NCBI GenBank assembly: GCA_963580455.1 | Contig: OY756961.1 | Span: forward strand, 16,163,001 to 16,227,000 | DNA length: 64,000 nucleotides | DNA from: Euonymus europaeus | Lineage: Eukaryota > Streptophyta > Magnoliopsida > Celastrales > Celastraceae | Direction: 5' to 3' | Shown here: positions 25,801 to 38,274 of the stretch, one piece after another | Layout: each line of letters begins with the position of its first letter | How positions within the stretch are numbered: position 1 is the stretch's first letter | Position numbers and translations under genes: made by a program | Notes under the pieces: model-generated | What the model was told of the DNA's origin: nothing | Databases searched by the model: none | Seen by the model: only the letters and a program-made list of their open reading frames with translations

Positions 25801-28206
25801 CTTCATAGATTATTTCGATGCCAAAATACCAAATTTCTATGACAAATGGACAAAACCGTTAAGAGCACCTCCATAGAGAGAGTTGAGCAACTTCGGACTA
25901 TCAAAGTTGCTCGAAATAGACATTTTATTGTTCTTCTATCTCAAATTTTACGAGTATAAGCTTCCTAGATTATTTTGATGCTAAAACACCAACTTTCTAT
26001 GACAGATGGACAAAACCGTTAAAAGCTCCTCCATAGAGAGAGTTGAGCAACTTCGGACCATCAAAATTGCTCTATGTACACTTTTTACTGTTCTTCTTTG
26101 TCAAATATTATGAGTATAAGCTTCCTAGAATATTTCGATGCCAAAACACCAACTTTCTATGACAAATGGACAAAACCGTTAAAAACTCCTCCATAGAGAG
26201 AGTTGAGCAACTTCGGACCACCAAAGTTGCTCGATGTACACTTTTTATTGTTCTTCTATGTCAAATATTATGAGTATAAGCTTCCTAGATTATTTCCATG
26301 CTAAAACACCAACTTTCTATGACAAATGGACAAAACCGTTAAAAGCTCCTCCATAGAGAGAGTTGAGCAACTTCGGACCATCAAAGTTGCTCGGTGTACA
26401 ATTTTTATTGTTCTTATATGTCAAATTTTACGGGTATAAGCTTCATAGATTATTTCAATGCCAAAACACCAACTTTCCATGAAAAATGGACAAAACCGTT
26501 AGGAGCTCCTCCATAGAGAGAGTTGAGCAACTTCGCACTATCAAAGTTTCTCGGGATAGACTTTTTATTGTTCTTCTATGTAAAATTTTACGAGTATAAG
26601 CTTCCTGGATTATTTCGATGCCAAAACACCAACTTTCTATCACAAATGGACAAAATCATTAAAAGCTCCTCCATAGAGAGTGTTGAGCGACTTCGGAACT
26701 TCAAAGTTGCTCGGTGTACAATTTTTATTGTTCTTATATGTCAAATTTTACGAGTATAAGCTTCATAGATTATTTCGATGCCAAAATATCAACTTTCTAT
26801 GACAAATGGACAAAACCGTTAAGAGCACCTCCATAGAGAGAGTTGAGCAACTTCGGACTATCAAAGTTGCTCGAAATAGACATTTTATTGATCTTCTATG
26901 TGAAATTTTACGAGTATAAGCTTCCTAGATTATTTCGATGCTAAAACACCAACTTTCTATGACAGATGGACAAAACCGTTAAAAGCTCCTCCATAGAGAG
27001 AGTTGAGCAACTTCGGACCATCAAAATTGCTCTATGTACACTTTTTATTGTTCTTCTATGTCAAATTTTATGAGTGTAAGCTTCCTAGAATATTTCGATG
27101 CCAAAACACCAACTTTCTATGACAAATGGACAAAACCGTTAAAAACTCCTCCATAGAGAGAGTTGAGCAACTTCGGACCATCAAAGTTGCTCAGTGTACA
27201 CTTTTTATTGTTCTTCTATGTCAAATTTTATGAGTATAAGCTTCCTAGATTATTTCCATGCTAAAACACCAACTTTCTATGACAAATGGACAAAACCGTT
27301 AAAAGCTCCTCCATAGAGAGAGTTGAGCAACTTCGGACCATCAAAGTTGCTCGGTGTACAATTTTTATTGTTCTTATATGTCAAATTTTACGGGTATAAG
27401 CTTCATAGATTATTTCAATGCCAAAACACCAACTTTCCATGAAAAATGGACAAAACCGTTAGGAGCTCCTCCATAGAGAGAGTTGAGCAACTTCGCACTA
27501 TCAAAGTTTCTCGGGATAGACTTTTTATTGTTCTTCTATGTAAAATTTTACGAGTATAAGCTTCCTGGATTATTTCGATGCCAAAACACCAACTTTCTAT
27601 CACAAATGGACAAAACCGTTAAAAGCTCCTCCATAGAGAGTGTTGAGCGACTTCGGACCTTCAAAGTTGCTCGGTGTACAATTTTTATTGTTCTTATATG
27701 TCAAATTTTACGAGTATAAGCTTCATAGATTATTTCGATGCCAAAATACCAACTTTCTATGACAAATGGACAAAACCGTTAAGAGCACCTCCATAGAGAG
27801 AGTTGAGCAACTTCGGACTATCAAAGTTGCTCGAAATAGACATTTTATTGATCTTCTATGTGAAATTTTACGAGTATAAGCTTCCTAGATTATTTCGATG
27901 CTAAAACACCAACTTTCTATGACAGATGGACAAAACCGTTAAAAGCTTCTCCATAGAGAGAGTTGAGCAACTTCGGACCATCAAAATTGCTCTATGTACA
28001 CTTTTTATTGTTCTTCTATGTCAAATTTTATGAGTATAAGCTTCCTAGGTTATTTCGATGCCAAAACACCAACTTTCTATGACAAATGGACAAAACCGTT
28101 AAAAACTCCTCCATAGAGAGAGTTGAGCAACTTCGGACCATCAAAGTTGCTCAGTGTACACTTTTTATTGTTCTTCTATGTCAAATTTTATGAGTATAAG
28201 CTTCCT
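25801..28206 (+). repeat. 6-mer higher-order repeat, period 960 bp, about 2.5 copies
   Basis: Copies lie at 25,801-26,760, 26,761-27,720 and 27,721-28,206 (partial). Markers are CCAAAATA[CT]C at each unit start, the AATAGACATTTTATTG monomer (near 25,914, 26,874 and 27,834), and the pair CTTTCCATGAAAAATGG with GTTAGGAGCTCC (near 26,473 and 27,433). The period is exactly 6 x 160. The match stops at 28,207, where CTTCCTACATT replaces CTTCCTAGATTATTTCC. The block sits inside one copy of a larger segmental duplication whose other copy has no such expansion. Confidence 0.88.
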
Positions 28207-30920
28207 ACATTATTTCGATGCCAAAATACCAACTTTCTATGACAAATGGAAAAAACCGTTAAGAGCTCCTCCATAGAGAGAGTTGAGCAACTTCGGACTA
28301 TCAAAGTTTCTCGGGATAGACTTTTTATTGTTCTTCTATGTTAAATTTTACGAGTATAAGCTTCCTAGATTATTTCCATGCTAAAACACCAACTTTCTGT
28401 GACAAATGGACAAAACCGTTAAAAGCTCCTCCATAGAGAGAGTTGAGCAACTTCGGACCATCAAAGTTGCTCGGTGTACAATTTTTATTGTTCTTATATG
28501 TCAAATTTTACGGGTATAAGCTTCATAGATTATTTCGATGCCAAAACACCAACTTTCTTTGACAAATGGACAAAACCGTTAGAAGCTCCTCCATAGAGAG
28601 AGTTGAGCAACTTCGGACCATCAAAGTTGCTCGGTGTACACTTTTTATTGTTCTTATATGTCAAATTTTATGAGTATAAGCTTCATAGATTATTTCGATG
28701 CCAAAACACCAACTTTCTTTGACAAATGGACAAAACCGTTAGAAACTCCTCCATAGAGAGAGTTGAGCAACTTCAGACTATCAAAGTTGCTCGGGATAGA
28801 CTTTTTATTGTTCTTCTATATCAAATTTTACGAGTATAAGCTTCCTAGAATATTTCGATGCAAAAACAACAACTTTCTATGGCAAATGGACAAAACCGTT
28901 AAAAGCTCCTCTATAGAGAGAGTTAAACAACTTCGGACCATCAAAGTTGCTCGGTGTACAATTTTTATTGTTCTCATATGTCAAATTTTACGAGTATAAG
29001 CTTCATAGATTATTTCGATGCCAAAACACCAACTTTCTATGACAAATGGACAAAACCGTTAAAAGCTCTTCCATAGAGAGAGTTGAGCAACTTCGGACCA
29101 TAAAAGTTGCTCGGTGTACACTTTTTATTGTTCTTATATGTCAAATTTTATGAGTCTAAGCTTCATAGATTATTTCGATGCCAAAACAACTACTTTCTAT
29201 GACAAATCGACAAAACCGCTAAAAGCTCCTCTATAGAGAGAGTTAAACAACTTCGGACCAACAAAATTGCTCTTTATACACTTTTTATTGTTCTTCTATG
29301 TGAACTTTTACGAGTATAAGCTTCCTAGATTATTTCGATGCCGAAACACCAACTTTCTATGACAAATGGATAAAACCGTTAAAAGCTCCTCCATAGAGAG
29401 TGTTGAGCGACTTCGGACCTTCAAAATTGCTCGGTGTACAATTTTTATTGTTCTTATATGTTAAATTTTGCGAGTATAAACTTCATAGATTATTTCGATG
29501 CTAAAACAACAACTTTCTATGACAAATGGACAAAACCATTAAAAGCTCCTCCATAGAGAGAGTTGAGCAACTTCGGACCATCAAAATTGCTCTATGTATA
29601 CTTTTTATTGTTCTTCTATGTCAAATTTTTCGAGTATAAGCTTCCTAGATTATTTCGATTCCAAAACACCAACTTTCTATGACAAATGGACAAAACCGTT
29701 AAAAGCTCCTCCATAGAGAGTGTTGAGCGACTTCGGACCTTCAAAATTGCTCGGTGTACAATTTTTATTGTTGTTATATGTCAAATTTTACGAGTATAAG
29801 CTTCATAGATTATTTCGATGCCAAAATACCAACTTTCTATGACAAATCGACAAAACCGTTAAAAGCTCCTCCATAGAGAGAGTTGAGCAACTTCCGACCA
29901 TCAATGGTACTCGGTGTACACTTTTTATTGTTCTTATATGTCAAATTCTATGAGTATAAGCTTCATAGATTATTTCGAAGCCAAAACACCAACTTTATAT
30001 GACAAATGGACGAAACCGTTAAAAGCTCCTCCATAGAAAGAGTTCAGCAACTTCAGACCATCAAAATTGCTCTATGTATACTTTTTATTGTTCTTCTATG
30101 TCAAATTTTACGAGTATAAGCTTCCTAGATTATTTCGATGCCAAAACACCAACTTTCTATGACAAATGGACAAAACCGCTAAAAGCTCCTCCATAGAGAG
30201 TGTTGAGCGACTTCGGACCTTCAAAGTTGCTCGGTGTACAATTTATATTGTTCTTATATGTCAAATTTTATGAGTATAAGCTTCATAGATTATTTCGATG
30301 CCAAAACACCAACTTTCTTTGACAAATAGACAAAACCGTTAGAAGCTCCTCCATAGAGAGAGTTGAGCAACTTCGTATTATGAAAGTTGCTCGGGATAGA
30401 CTTTTTATTGTTCTTCTATGTCAAAATTTACGAGTATAAGCTTCCTACATTATTTTGATGCCAAAACACCAACTTTCTATGACAAATGGACAAAACCGTT
30501 AAAAGCTCCTCCATTGAGAGTGTTGAGCGACTTCGGACCTTCACAGTTGCTCGGTGTACAATTTTTATTGTTCTTATATGTTAAATTTTACGAGTATAAA
30601 CTTCATAGATTATTTCGATGCCAAAACAACAACTTTCTAAGATAAATGGACAAAACCATTAAAAGCTCCTCCATAGAGAGAGTTGAGCAACTTCGGACCA
30701 TCAAAATTGCTCTATTTATACTTTTTATTGTTCTTCTATGTCAAATTTTACGAGTATAAGCTTCCTAGATTATTTCGATGCCAAAACACCAACTTTCTAT
30801 GACAAATGGACAAAACCGTTAAAAGCTCCTCCATAGAGAGTGTTGAGCGACTTCGGACCTTCAAAATTGCTCGGTGTACAATTTTTATTGTTGTTATATG
30901 TCAAATTTTACGAGTATAAG

Positions 30921-31420
30921 CTTCATAGATTATTTCGATGCCAAAATACCAACTTTCTATGACAAATGGAAAAAACCGTTAAGAGCTCCTCCATAGAGAG
31001 AGTTGAGCAACTTCGGACTATCAAAGTTTCTCGGGATAGACTTTTTATTGTTCTTCTATGTTAAATTTTACGAGTATAAGCTTCCTAGATTATTTCCATG
31101 CTAAAACAACAACTTTCTGTGACAAATGGACAAAACCGTTAAAAGCTCCTCCATAGAGAGAGTTGAGCAACTTCGGACCATCAAAGTTGCTCGGTGTACA
31201 ATTTTTATTGTTCTTATATGTCAAATTTTACGGGTATAAGCTTCATAGATTATTTCGATGCCAAAACACCAACTTTCTTTGACAAATGGACAAAACCGTT
31301 AGAAGCTCCTCCATAGAGAGAGTTGAGCAACTTCGGACCATCAAAGTTGCTCGGTGTACACTTTTTATTGTTCTTATATGTCAAATTTTATGAGTATAAG
31401 CTTCATAGATTATTTCGATG
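30921..31420 (+). repeat. Three-monomer copy of 28,201-28,700 (17-mer offset, 2720 bp)
   Basis: CCAAAATACCAAC, GGAAAAAACCGTTAAGAGC, GACTATCAAAGTTTCTCGGG, TTTCCATGCTAAAAC and CTTTCTGTGACAAATGG occur in the same order as at 28,221-28,410, 2720 bp (17 x 160) away. One difference is AAACAACAAC against AAACACCAAC near 31,105. The match fades after about 31,430, where CAACTATATATG replaces CAACTTTCTTTG. It is a local copy within the 28-32 kb region, separate from the large duplication. Confidence 0.75.
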
Positions 31421-31560
31421 CCAAAACACCAACTATATATGACAAATGGACGAAACCGTTAAAAGCTCCTTCATGGAGAGAGTTCAGCAACTTCAGACCA
31501 TCAAAATTGCTCTATGTATACTTTTTATTGTTCTTCTATGTCAAATTTTACGAGTATAAG

Positions 31561-34500
31561 CTTTCTAGATTATTTCGATGCCAAAACACCAACTTTCTAT
31601 GACAAATGGACAAAACCGCTAAAAGCTCCTCCATAGAGAGTGTTGAGCGACTTCGGACCTTCACAGTTGCTCGGTGTACAATTTTTATTGTTCTTATATG
31701 TCAAATTTTATGAGTATAGGATTCATAGATTATTTCGATGCCAAAACACCAACTTTCTTTGACAAATGGACAAAACCGTTAGAAGCTCCTCCATAGAGAG
31801 AGTTGAGCAACTTCGGATTATCAAAGTTGCTCGGGATAGACTTTTTATTGTTCTTCTATGTCAAATTTTATGAGTATAAGCTTCCTAGATTATTTCGACG
31901 CTAAAACACCAACTTTCTATGACAAATGGACAAAACCGTTAAGAGCTCCTTCATAGAGAGAGTTGAGCAACTTCGGACCATCAAAGTTGCTCGGTGTACA
32001 CTTTTTATTGTTCTTATATGTCAAATTTTATGAGTATAAGCTTCATAGATTATTTCGATGCCAAAACACCAACTTTCTATGACAAATGGACGAAACCGTT
32101 AAAAGCTCCTCCATAGAGAGAGTTGAGCAACTTAGGACCATCAAAATTGCTCTAAGTACACTTTTTATTGTTCTTTTATGTAAAATTTTACGAGTATAAG
32201 CTTCCCAGATTATTTCAATGCCAAAAAACCAACTTTCTATGACAAATGGACAAAACCGTTAAAAGCTCCTCCATAGAGAGTGTTGAGCGACTTCGGACCT
32301 TCACAGTTGCTCGGTGTAAAATTTTTATTGTTCTTATATGTTAAATTTTACGAGTATAAACTTCGTAGATTATTTCGATGCCAAAACAACTTTCTATGAC
32401 CAATGGACAAAACCATTAAAAGCTCCTCCATAGAGAGAGTTGAGCAACTTCGGACCATCAAAATTGCTCTATGTATACTTTTTATTGTTCTTCTATGTCA
32501 AATTTTACGAGTATAAGCTTCCTAGATTATTTCGATGCCAAAACACCAACTTTCTATGACAAATGGACAAAACCGTTAAAAGCTCCTCCATAGAGAGTGT
32601 TGAGCGACTTCGGACCTTCAAAGTTGCTCGGTGTACAATTTTTATTGTTCTTATATGTCAAATTTTACGAGTATAAGCTTCATAGATTATTTCGATGCCA
32701 AAACACCAACTTTCTATGGCAAATCGACAAAACCGTTAAAAGCTCCTCCATAGAGAGAGTTGAGCAACTTCCGACCATCAATGGTACTCGGTGTACACTT
32801 TTTATTGTTCTTATATGTCAAATTTTACGAGTATAAGCTTCATAGATTATTTCGATGACAAAACACCAACTTTATATGACAAATGGACGAAACCGTTAAA
32901 AGCTCCTCCATAGAGAGAGTTCAGCAACTTCAGACCATCAAAATTGCTCTATGTATACTTTTTATTGTTCTTCTATGTCAAATTTTACGAGTATAAGATT
33001 CCTAGATTATTTCGATGCCAAAACACCAACTTTCTATGACAAATGGACAAAACCGCTAAAAGCTCCTCCATAGAGAGTGTTGAGCGACTTCGGACCTTCA
33101 AAGTTGCTCGGTGTACAATTTTTATTGTTCTTATATGTCAAATTTTACGAGTATAAGCTTCATAGATTATTTCGATGCCAAAACACCAACTTTCTATGAC
33201 AAATCGACAAAACCGTTAAAAGCTCCTCCATAGAGAGAGTTGAGCAACTTCCGACCATCAATGGTACTCGGTGTACAATTTTTATTGTTCTTATATGTCA
33301 AATTTTATAAGTATAAGCTTCATAGATTATTTCGATGCCAAAACACCAACTTTCTATGACAAATGGACGAAACCGTTAAAAGCTCCTCCATAGAGAGAGT
33401 TGAGCAACTTAGGACCATCAAAATTGCTCTAAGTACACTTTTTATTGTTCTTTTATGTAAAATTTTACGAGTATAAGCTTCCTAGATTATTTCGATGCCA
33501 AAACACCAACTTTCTATGACAAATGGACAAAGCCGTTAAAAGCTCCTCCATAGAGAGAGTTGAGCAACTTCGGATTATCAAAGTTGCTCGGGATAGACTT
33601 TTTATTGTTCTTCTATGTCAAATTTTACGAGTATAAGCTTCCTAGATTATTTCGATGCCAAAACACCAACTTTCTATGACAAATGGACAAAACCGTTAAA
33701 AGCTCCTCCATAGAGAGTGTTGAGCGACTTCGGACCTTCACAGTTGCTCGGTGTACGATTTTTATTGTTCTTATATGTTAAATTTTACGAGTATAAACTT
33801 CATAGATTATTTCGATGCCAAAACAACAACTTTCTATGACCAATGGACAAAACCATTAAAAGCTCCTCCATAGAGAGAGTTGAGCAACTTGGGACCATCA
33901 AAATTGCTCTATGTATACTTTTTATTGTTCTTCTATGTCAAATTTTACGAGTATAAGCTTCCTAGATTATTTCGATGCCAAAACACCAACTTTCTATGAC
34001 AATTGGACAAAACCACTAAAAGCTCCTCCATAGAGAGTGTTGAGCGACTTCGGACCTTCACAGTTGCTCGGTGTACAATTTTTATTGTTCTTATATGTCA
34101 AATTTTACGAGTATAGGATTCATAGATTATTTCGATGCCAAAACACCAACTTTCTATGACAAATGGACAAAGCCGTTAAAAGCTCCTCCATAGAGAGAGT
34201 TGAGCAACTTCGGACCATCAAAGTTGCTCGGTGTAAAATTTTTATTGTTCTCATATGTCAAATTTTTTGAGTATAAGCTTCATAGATTATTTCGATGCGA
34301 AAACACCAACTTTCTATGACAAATGGACAAAACCGTTAAGAGCTCCTCCATAGAGAGAGTTGAGCAACTTCGGAATATCAAAGTTGCTCGAGATAGACAT
34401 TTTATTGTTCTTCTATGTCAAATTTTACGAGTATAAGCTTTCTAGATTATTTCGATGCCAAAACACCAACTTTCTATGACAGATGGAAAAAACCGTTAAA

Positions 34501-34917
34501 AGCTCCTCCATAGAATGAGTTGAGCAACTGCGGACCATCAAAATTGCTCTATGTACGCTTTTTATTCTTCTTCTATGTAAAATTTTACGAGTATAAGCTT
34601 CCTAGACTATTTCGATGCCAAAACACCAACTTTCTATGACAAATGGACAAAACCGTTAAAAGCTCCTCCATAGAGAAAGTGGAGCAACTTCGGACCATCA
34701 AAGTTGCTCGGTGTACACTTTTGATTGTTCTTCTATGTCAAATTTTATGAGTATAAGCTTACTACATTATTTCGATGCCAAAACACCAACTTTCTATGAC
34801 AAATGGACGAAACCGTTAAAAGCTCCTCCATAGAGAGAGTTGAGCAACTTCGGACCATCAAAATTGCTCTACGTACACTTTTTATTATTCTTCTATGTCA
34901 AATTTTACGAGTATAAG
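31561..34917 (+). repeat. 21-mer tandem duplication (3357 bp), copy A
   Basis: This block and 34,918-38,274 match at an offset of 3357 bp along their whole length. The offset is 21 x 160 minus 3; the missing three bases lie in one 157-bp monomer (CCAAAACAACTTTC near 32,381). Markers include TATAGGATTC near 31,716, TCAATGGTACTCGG near 32,779, CGGAATATC near 34,372 and TAGAATGAGTTGAGCAACTGCGG near 34,513. Copy A has private changes such as CTTCCCAGATT (32,201-32,211), CCAAAAAACC (32,221), GAAAGTGGAGC (near 34,676) and TTTTGATTG (near 34,720). Confidence 0.92.
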
Positions 34918-37900
34918 CTTTCTAGATTATTTCGATGCCAAAACACCAACTTTCTATGACAAATGGACAAAACCGCTAAAAGCTCCTCCATAGAGAGTGT
35001 TGAGCGACTTCGGACCTTCACAGTTGCTCGGTGTACAATTTTTATTGTTCTTATATGTCAAATTTTATGAGTATAGGATTCATAGATTATTTCGATGCCA
35101 AAACACCAACTTTCTTTGACAAATGGACAAAACCGTTAGAAGCTCCTCCATAGAGAGAGTTGAGCAACTTCGGATTATCAAAGTTGCTCGGGATAGACTT
35201 TTTATTGTTCTTCTATGTCAAATTTTATGAGTATAAGCTTCCTAGATTATTTCGACGCTAAAACACCAACTTTCTATGACAAATGGACAAAACCGTTAAG
35301 AGCTCCTTCATAGAGAGAGTTGAGCAACTTCGGACCATCAAAGTTGCTCGGTGTACACTTTTTATTGTTCTTATATGTCAAATTTTATGAGTATAAGCTT
35401 CATAGATTATTTCGATGCCAAAACACCAACTTTCTATGACAAATGGACGAAACCGTTAAAAGCTCCTCCATAGAGAGAGTTGAGCAACTTAGGACCATCA
35501 AAATTGCTCTAAGTACACTTTTTATTGTTCTTTTATGTAAAATTTTACGAGTATAAGCTTCCTAGATTATTTCAATGCCAAAACACCAACTTTCTATGAC
35601 AAATGGACAAAACCGTTAAAAGCTCCTCCATAGAGAGTGTTGAGCGACTTCGGACCTTCACAGTTGCTCGGTGTAAAATTTTTATTGTTCTTATATGTTA
35701 AATTTTACGAGTATAAACTTCGTAGATTATTTCGATGCCAAAACAACTTTCTATGACCAATGGACAAAACCATTAAAAGCTCCTCCATAGAGAGAGTTGA
35801 GCAACTTCGGACCATCAAAATTGCTCTATGTATACTTTTTATTGTTCTTCTATGTCAAATTTTACGAGTATAAGCTTCCTAGATTATTTCGATGCCAAAA
35901 CACCAACTTTCTATGACAAATGGACAAAACCGTTAAAAGCTCCTCCATAGAGAGTGTTGAGCGACTTCGGACCTTCAAAGTTGCTCGGTGTACAATTTTT
36001 ATTGTTCTTATATGTCAAATTTTACGAGTATGAGCTTCATAGATTATTTCGATGCCAAAACACCAACTTTCTATGGCAAATCGACAAAACCGTTAAAAGC
36101 TCCTCCATAGAGAGAGTTGAGCAACTTCCGACCATCAATGGTACTCGGTGTACACTTTTTATTGTTCTTATATGTCAAATTTTACGAGTATAAGCTTCAT
36201 AGATTATTTCGATGACAAAACACCAACTTTATATGACAAATGGACGAAACCGTTAAAAGCTCCTCCATAGAGAGAGTTCAGCAACTTCAGACCATCAAAA
36301 TTGCTCTATGTATACTTTTTATTGTTCTTCTATGTCAAATTTTACGAGTATAAGATTCCTAGATTATTTCGATGCCAAAACACCAACTTTCTATGACAAA
36401 TGGACAAAACCGCTAAAAGCTCCTCCATAGAGAGTGTTGAGCGACTTCGGACCTTCAAAGTTGCTCGGTGTACAATTTTTATTGTTCTTATATGTCAAAT
36501 TTTACGAGTATAAGCTTCATAGATTATTTCGATGCCAAAACACCAACTTTCTATGACAAATCGACAAAACCGTTAAAAGCTCCTCCATAGAGAGAGTTGA
36601 GCAACTTCCGACCATCAATGGTACTCGGTGTACAATTTTTATTGTTCTTATATGTCAAATTTTATAAGTATAAGCTTCATAGATTATTTCGATGCCAAAA
36701 CACCAACTTTCTATGACAAATGGACGAAACCGTTAAAAGCTCCTCCATAGAGAGAGTTGAGCAACTTAGGACCATCAAAATTGCTCTAAGTACACTTTTT
36801 ATTGTTCTTTTATGTAAAATTTTACGAGTATAAGCTTCCTAGATTATTTCGATGCCAAAACACCAACTTTCTATGACAAATGGACAAAGCCGTTAAAAGC
36901 TCCTCCATAGAGAGAGTTGAGCAACTTCGGATTATCAAAGTTGCTCGGGATAGACTTTTTATTGTTCTTCTATGTCAAATTTTACGAGTATAAGCTTCCT
37001 AGATTATTTCGATGCCAAAACACCAACTTTCTATGACAAATGGACAAAACCGTTAAAAGCTCCTCCATAGAGAGTGTTGAGCGACTTCGGACCTTCACAG
37101 TTGCTCGGTGTACGATTTTTATTGTTCTTATATGTTAAATTTTACGAGTATAAACTTCATAGATTATTTCGATGCCAAAACAACAACTTTCTATGACCAA
37201 TGGACAAAACCATTAAAAGCTCCTCCATAGAGAGAGTTGAGCAACTTGGGACCATCAAAATTGCTCTATGTATACTTTTTATTGTTCTTCTATGTCAAAT
37301 TTTACGAGTATAAGCTTCCTAGATTATTTCGATGCCAAAACACCAACTTTCTATGACAATTGGACAAAACCACTAAAAGCTCCTCCATAGAGAGTGTTGA
37401 GCGACTTCGGACCTTCACAGTTGCTCGGTGTACAATTTTTATTGTTCTTATATGTCAAATTTTACGAGTATAGGATTCATAGATTATTTCGATGCCAAAA
37501 CACCAACTTTCTATGACAAATGGACAAAGCCGTTAAAAGCTCCTCCATAGAGAGAGTTGAGCAACTTCGGACCATCAAAGTTGCTCGGTGTAAAATTTTT
37601 ATTGTTCTCATATGTCAAATTTTTTGAGTATAAGCTTCATAGATTATTTCGATGCGAAAACACCAACTTTCTATGACAAATGGACAAAACCGTTAAGAGC
37701 TCCTCCATAGAGAGAGTTGAGCAACTTCGGAATATCAAAGTTGCTCGAGATAGACATTTTATTGTTCTTCTATGTCAAATTTTACGAGTATAAGCTTTCT
37801 AGATTATTTCGATGCCAAAACACCAACTTTCTATGACAGATGGAAAAAACCGTTAAAAGCTCCTCTATAGAATGAGTTGAGCAACTGCGGACCATCAAAA

Positions 37901-38274
37901 TTGCTCTATGTACGCTTTTTATTCTTCTTCTATGTAAAATTTTACGAGTATAAGCTTCCTAGACTATTTCGATGCCAAAACACCAACTTTCTATGACAAA
38001 TGGACAAAACCGTTAAAAGCTCCTCCATAGAGAAAGTTGAGCAACTTCGGACCATCAAAGTTGCTCGGTGTACACTTTTTATTGTTCTTCTATGTCAAAT
38101 TTTATGAGTATAAGCTTACTACATTATTTCGATGCCAAAACACCAACTTTCTATGACAAATGGACGAAACCGTTAAAAGCTCCTCCATAGAGAGAGTTGA
38201 GCAACTTCGGACCATCAAAATTGCTCTACGTACACTTTTTATTATTCTTCTATGTCAAATTTTACGAGTATAAG
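34918..38274 (+). repeat. 21-mer tandem duplication (3357 bp), copy B
   Basis: It repeats copy A directly, with only scattered substitutions seen: GTATGAGC near 36,010, CTCCTCTATAGAATGAG near 37,862, and the ancestral-looking forms at most sites where copy A has private changes. The 157-bp monomer is present near 35,738. The block ends near 38,274, where CTTCCTAGATT appears in place of the CTTTCTAGATT that begins each copy. The junction between the copies near 34,918 is an ordinary monomer-to-monomer join, as expected of in-register unequal exchange. Confidence 0.92.

Larger units (their letters stand above)
25241..30830 (+). repeat. Segmental duplication, copy 1 (other copy about 39,960-43,950)
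   Basis: The part from about 27,885 to 30,830 matches 41,001-43,946 at a constant offset of 13,116 bp. Shared rare variants include GCAAAAACAACAAC (28,860 and 41,976), TCAAATTCTATGAG (29,941 and 43,057), ATTTCGAAGCC (29,970), CATAGAAAGAGTTCAGC (30,032) and CTTCGTATTATGAAAG (30,371). The left part, 25,300-25,980, matches about 40,016-41,016, first at offset 14,716 and then, from 25,801, at offset 15,036. The step from 15,036 to 13,116 is 1920 bp, two whole 6-mer units that exist only in this copy. The right end is near 30,830, where CCATAGAGAG and CAAAATTGCTCGG differ from CCACAGAGAG and CAAAGTTGCTCGG. Confidence 0.88.

Noticed and set aside
26455..26643. Minus-strand open frame of 62 codons (also at 27,415 and 39,250)
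   Set aside because: It arises only in the CTTTCCATGAAAAATGG monomer of the 6-mer and is copied with it. It has no independent conservation and is a satellite shadow.
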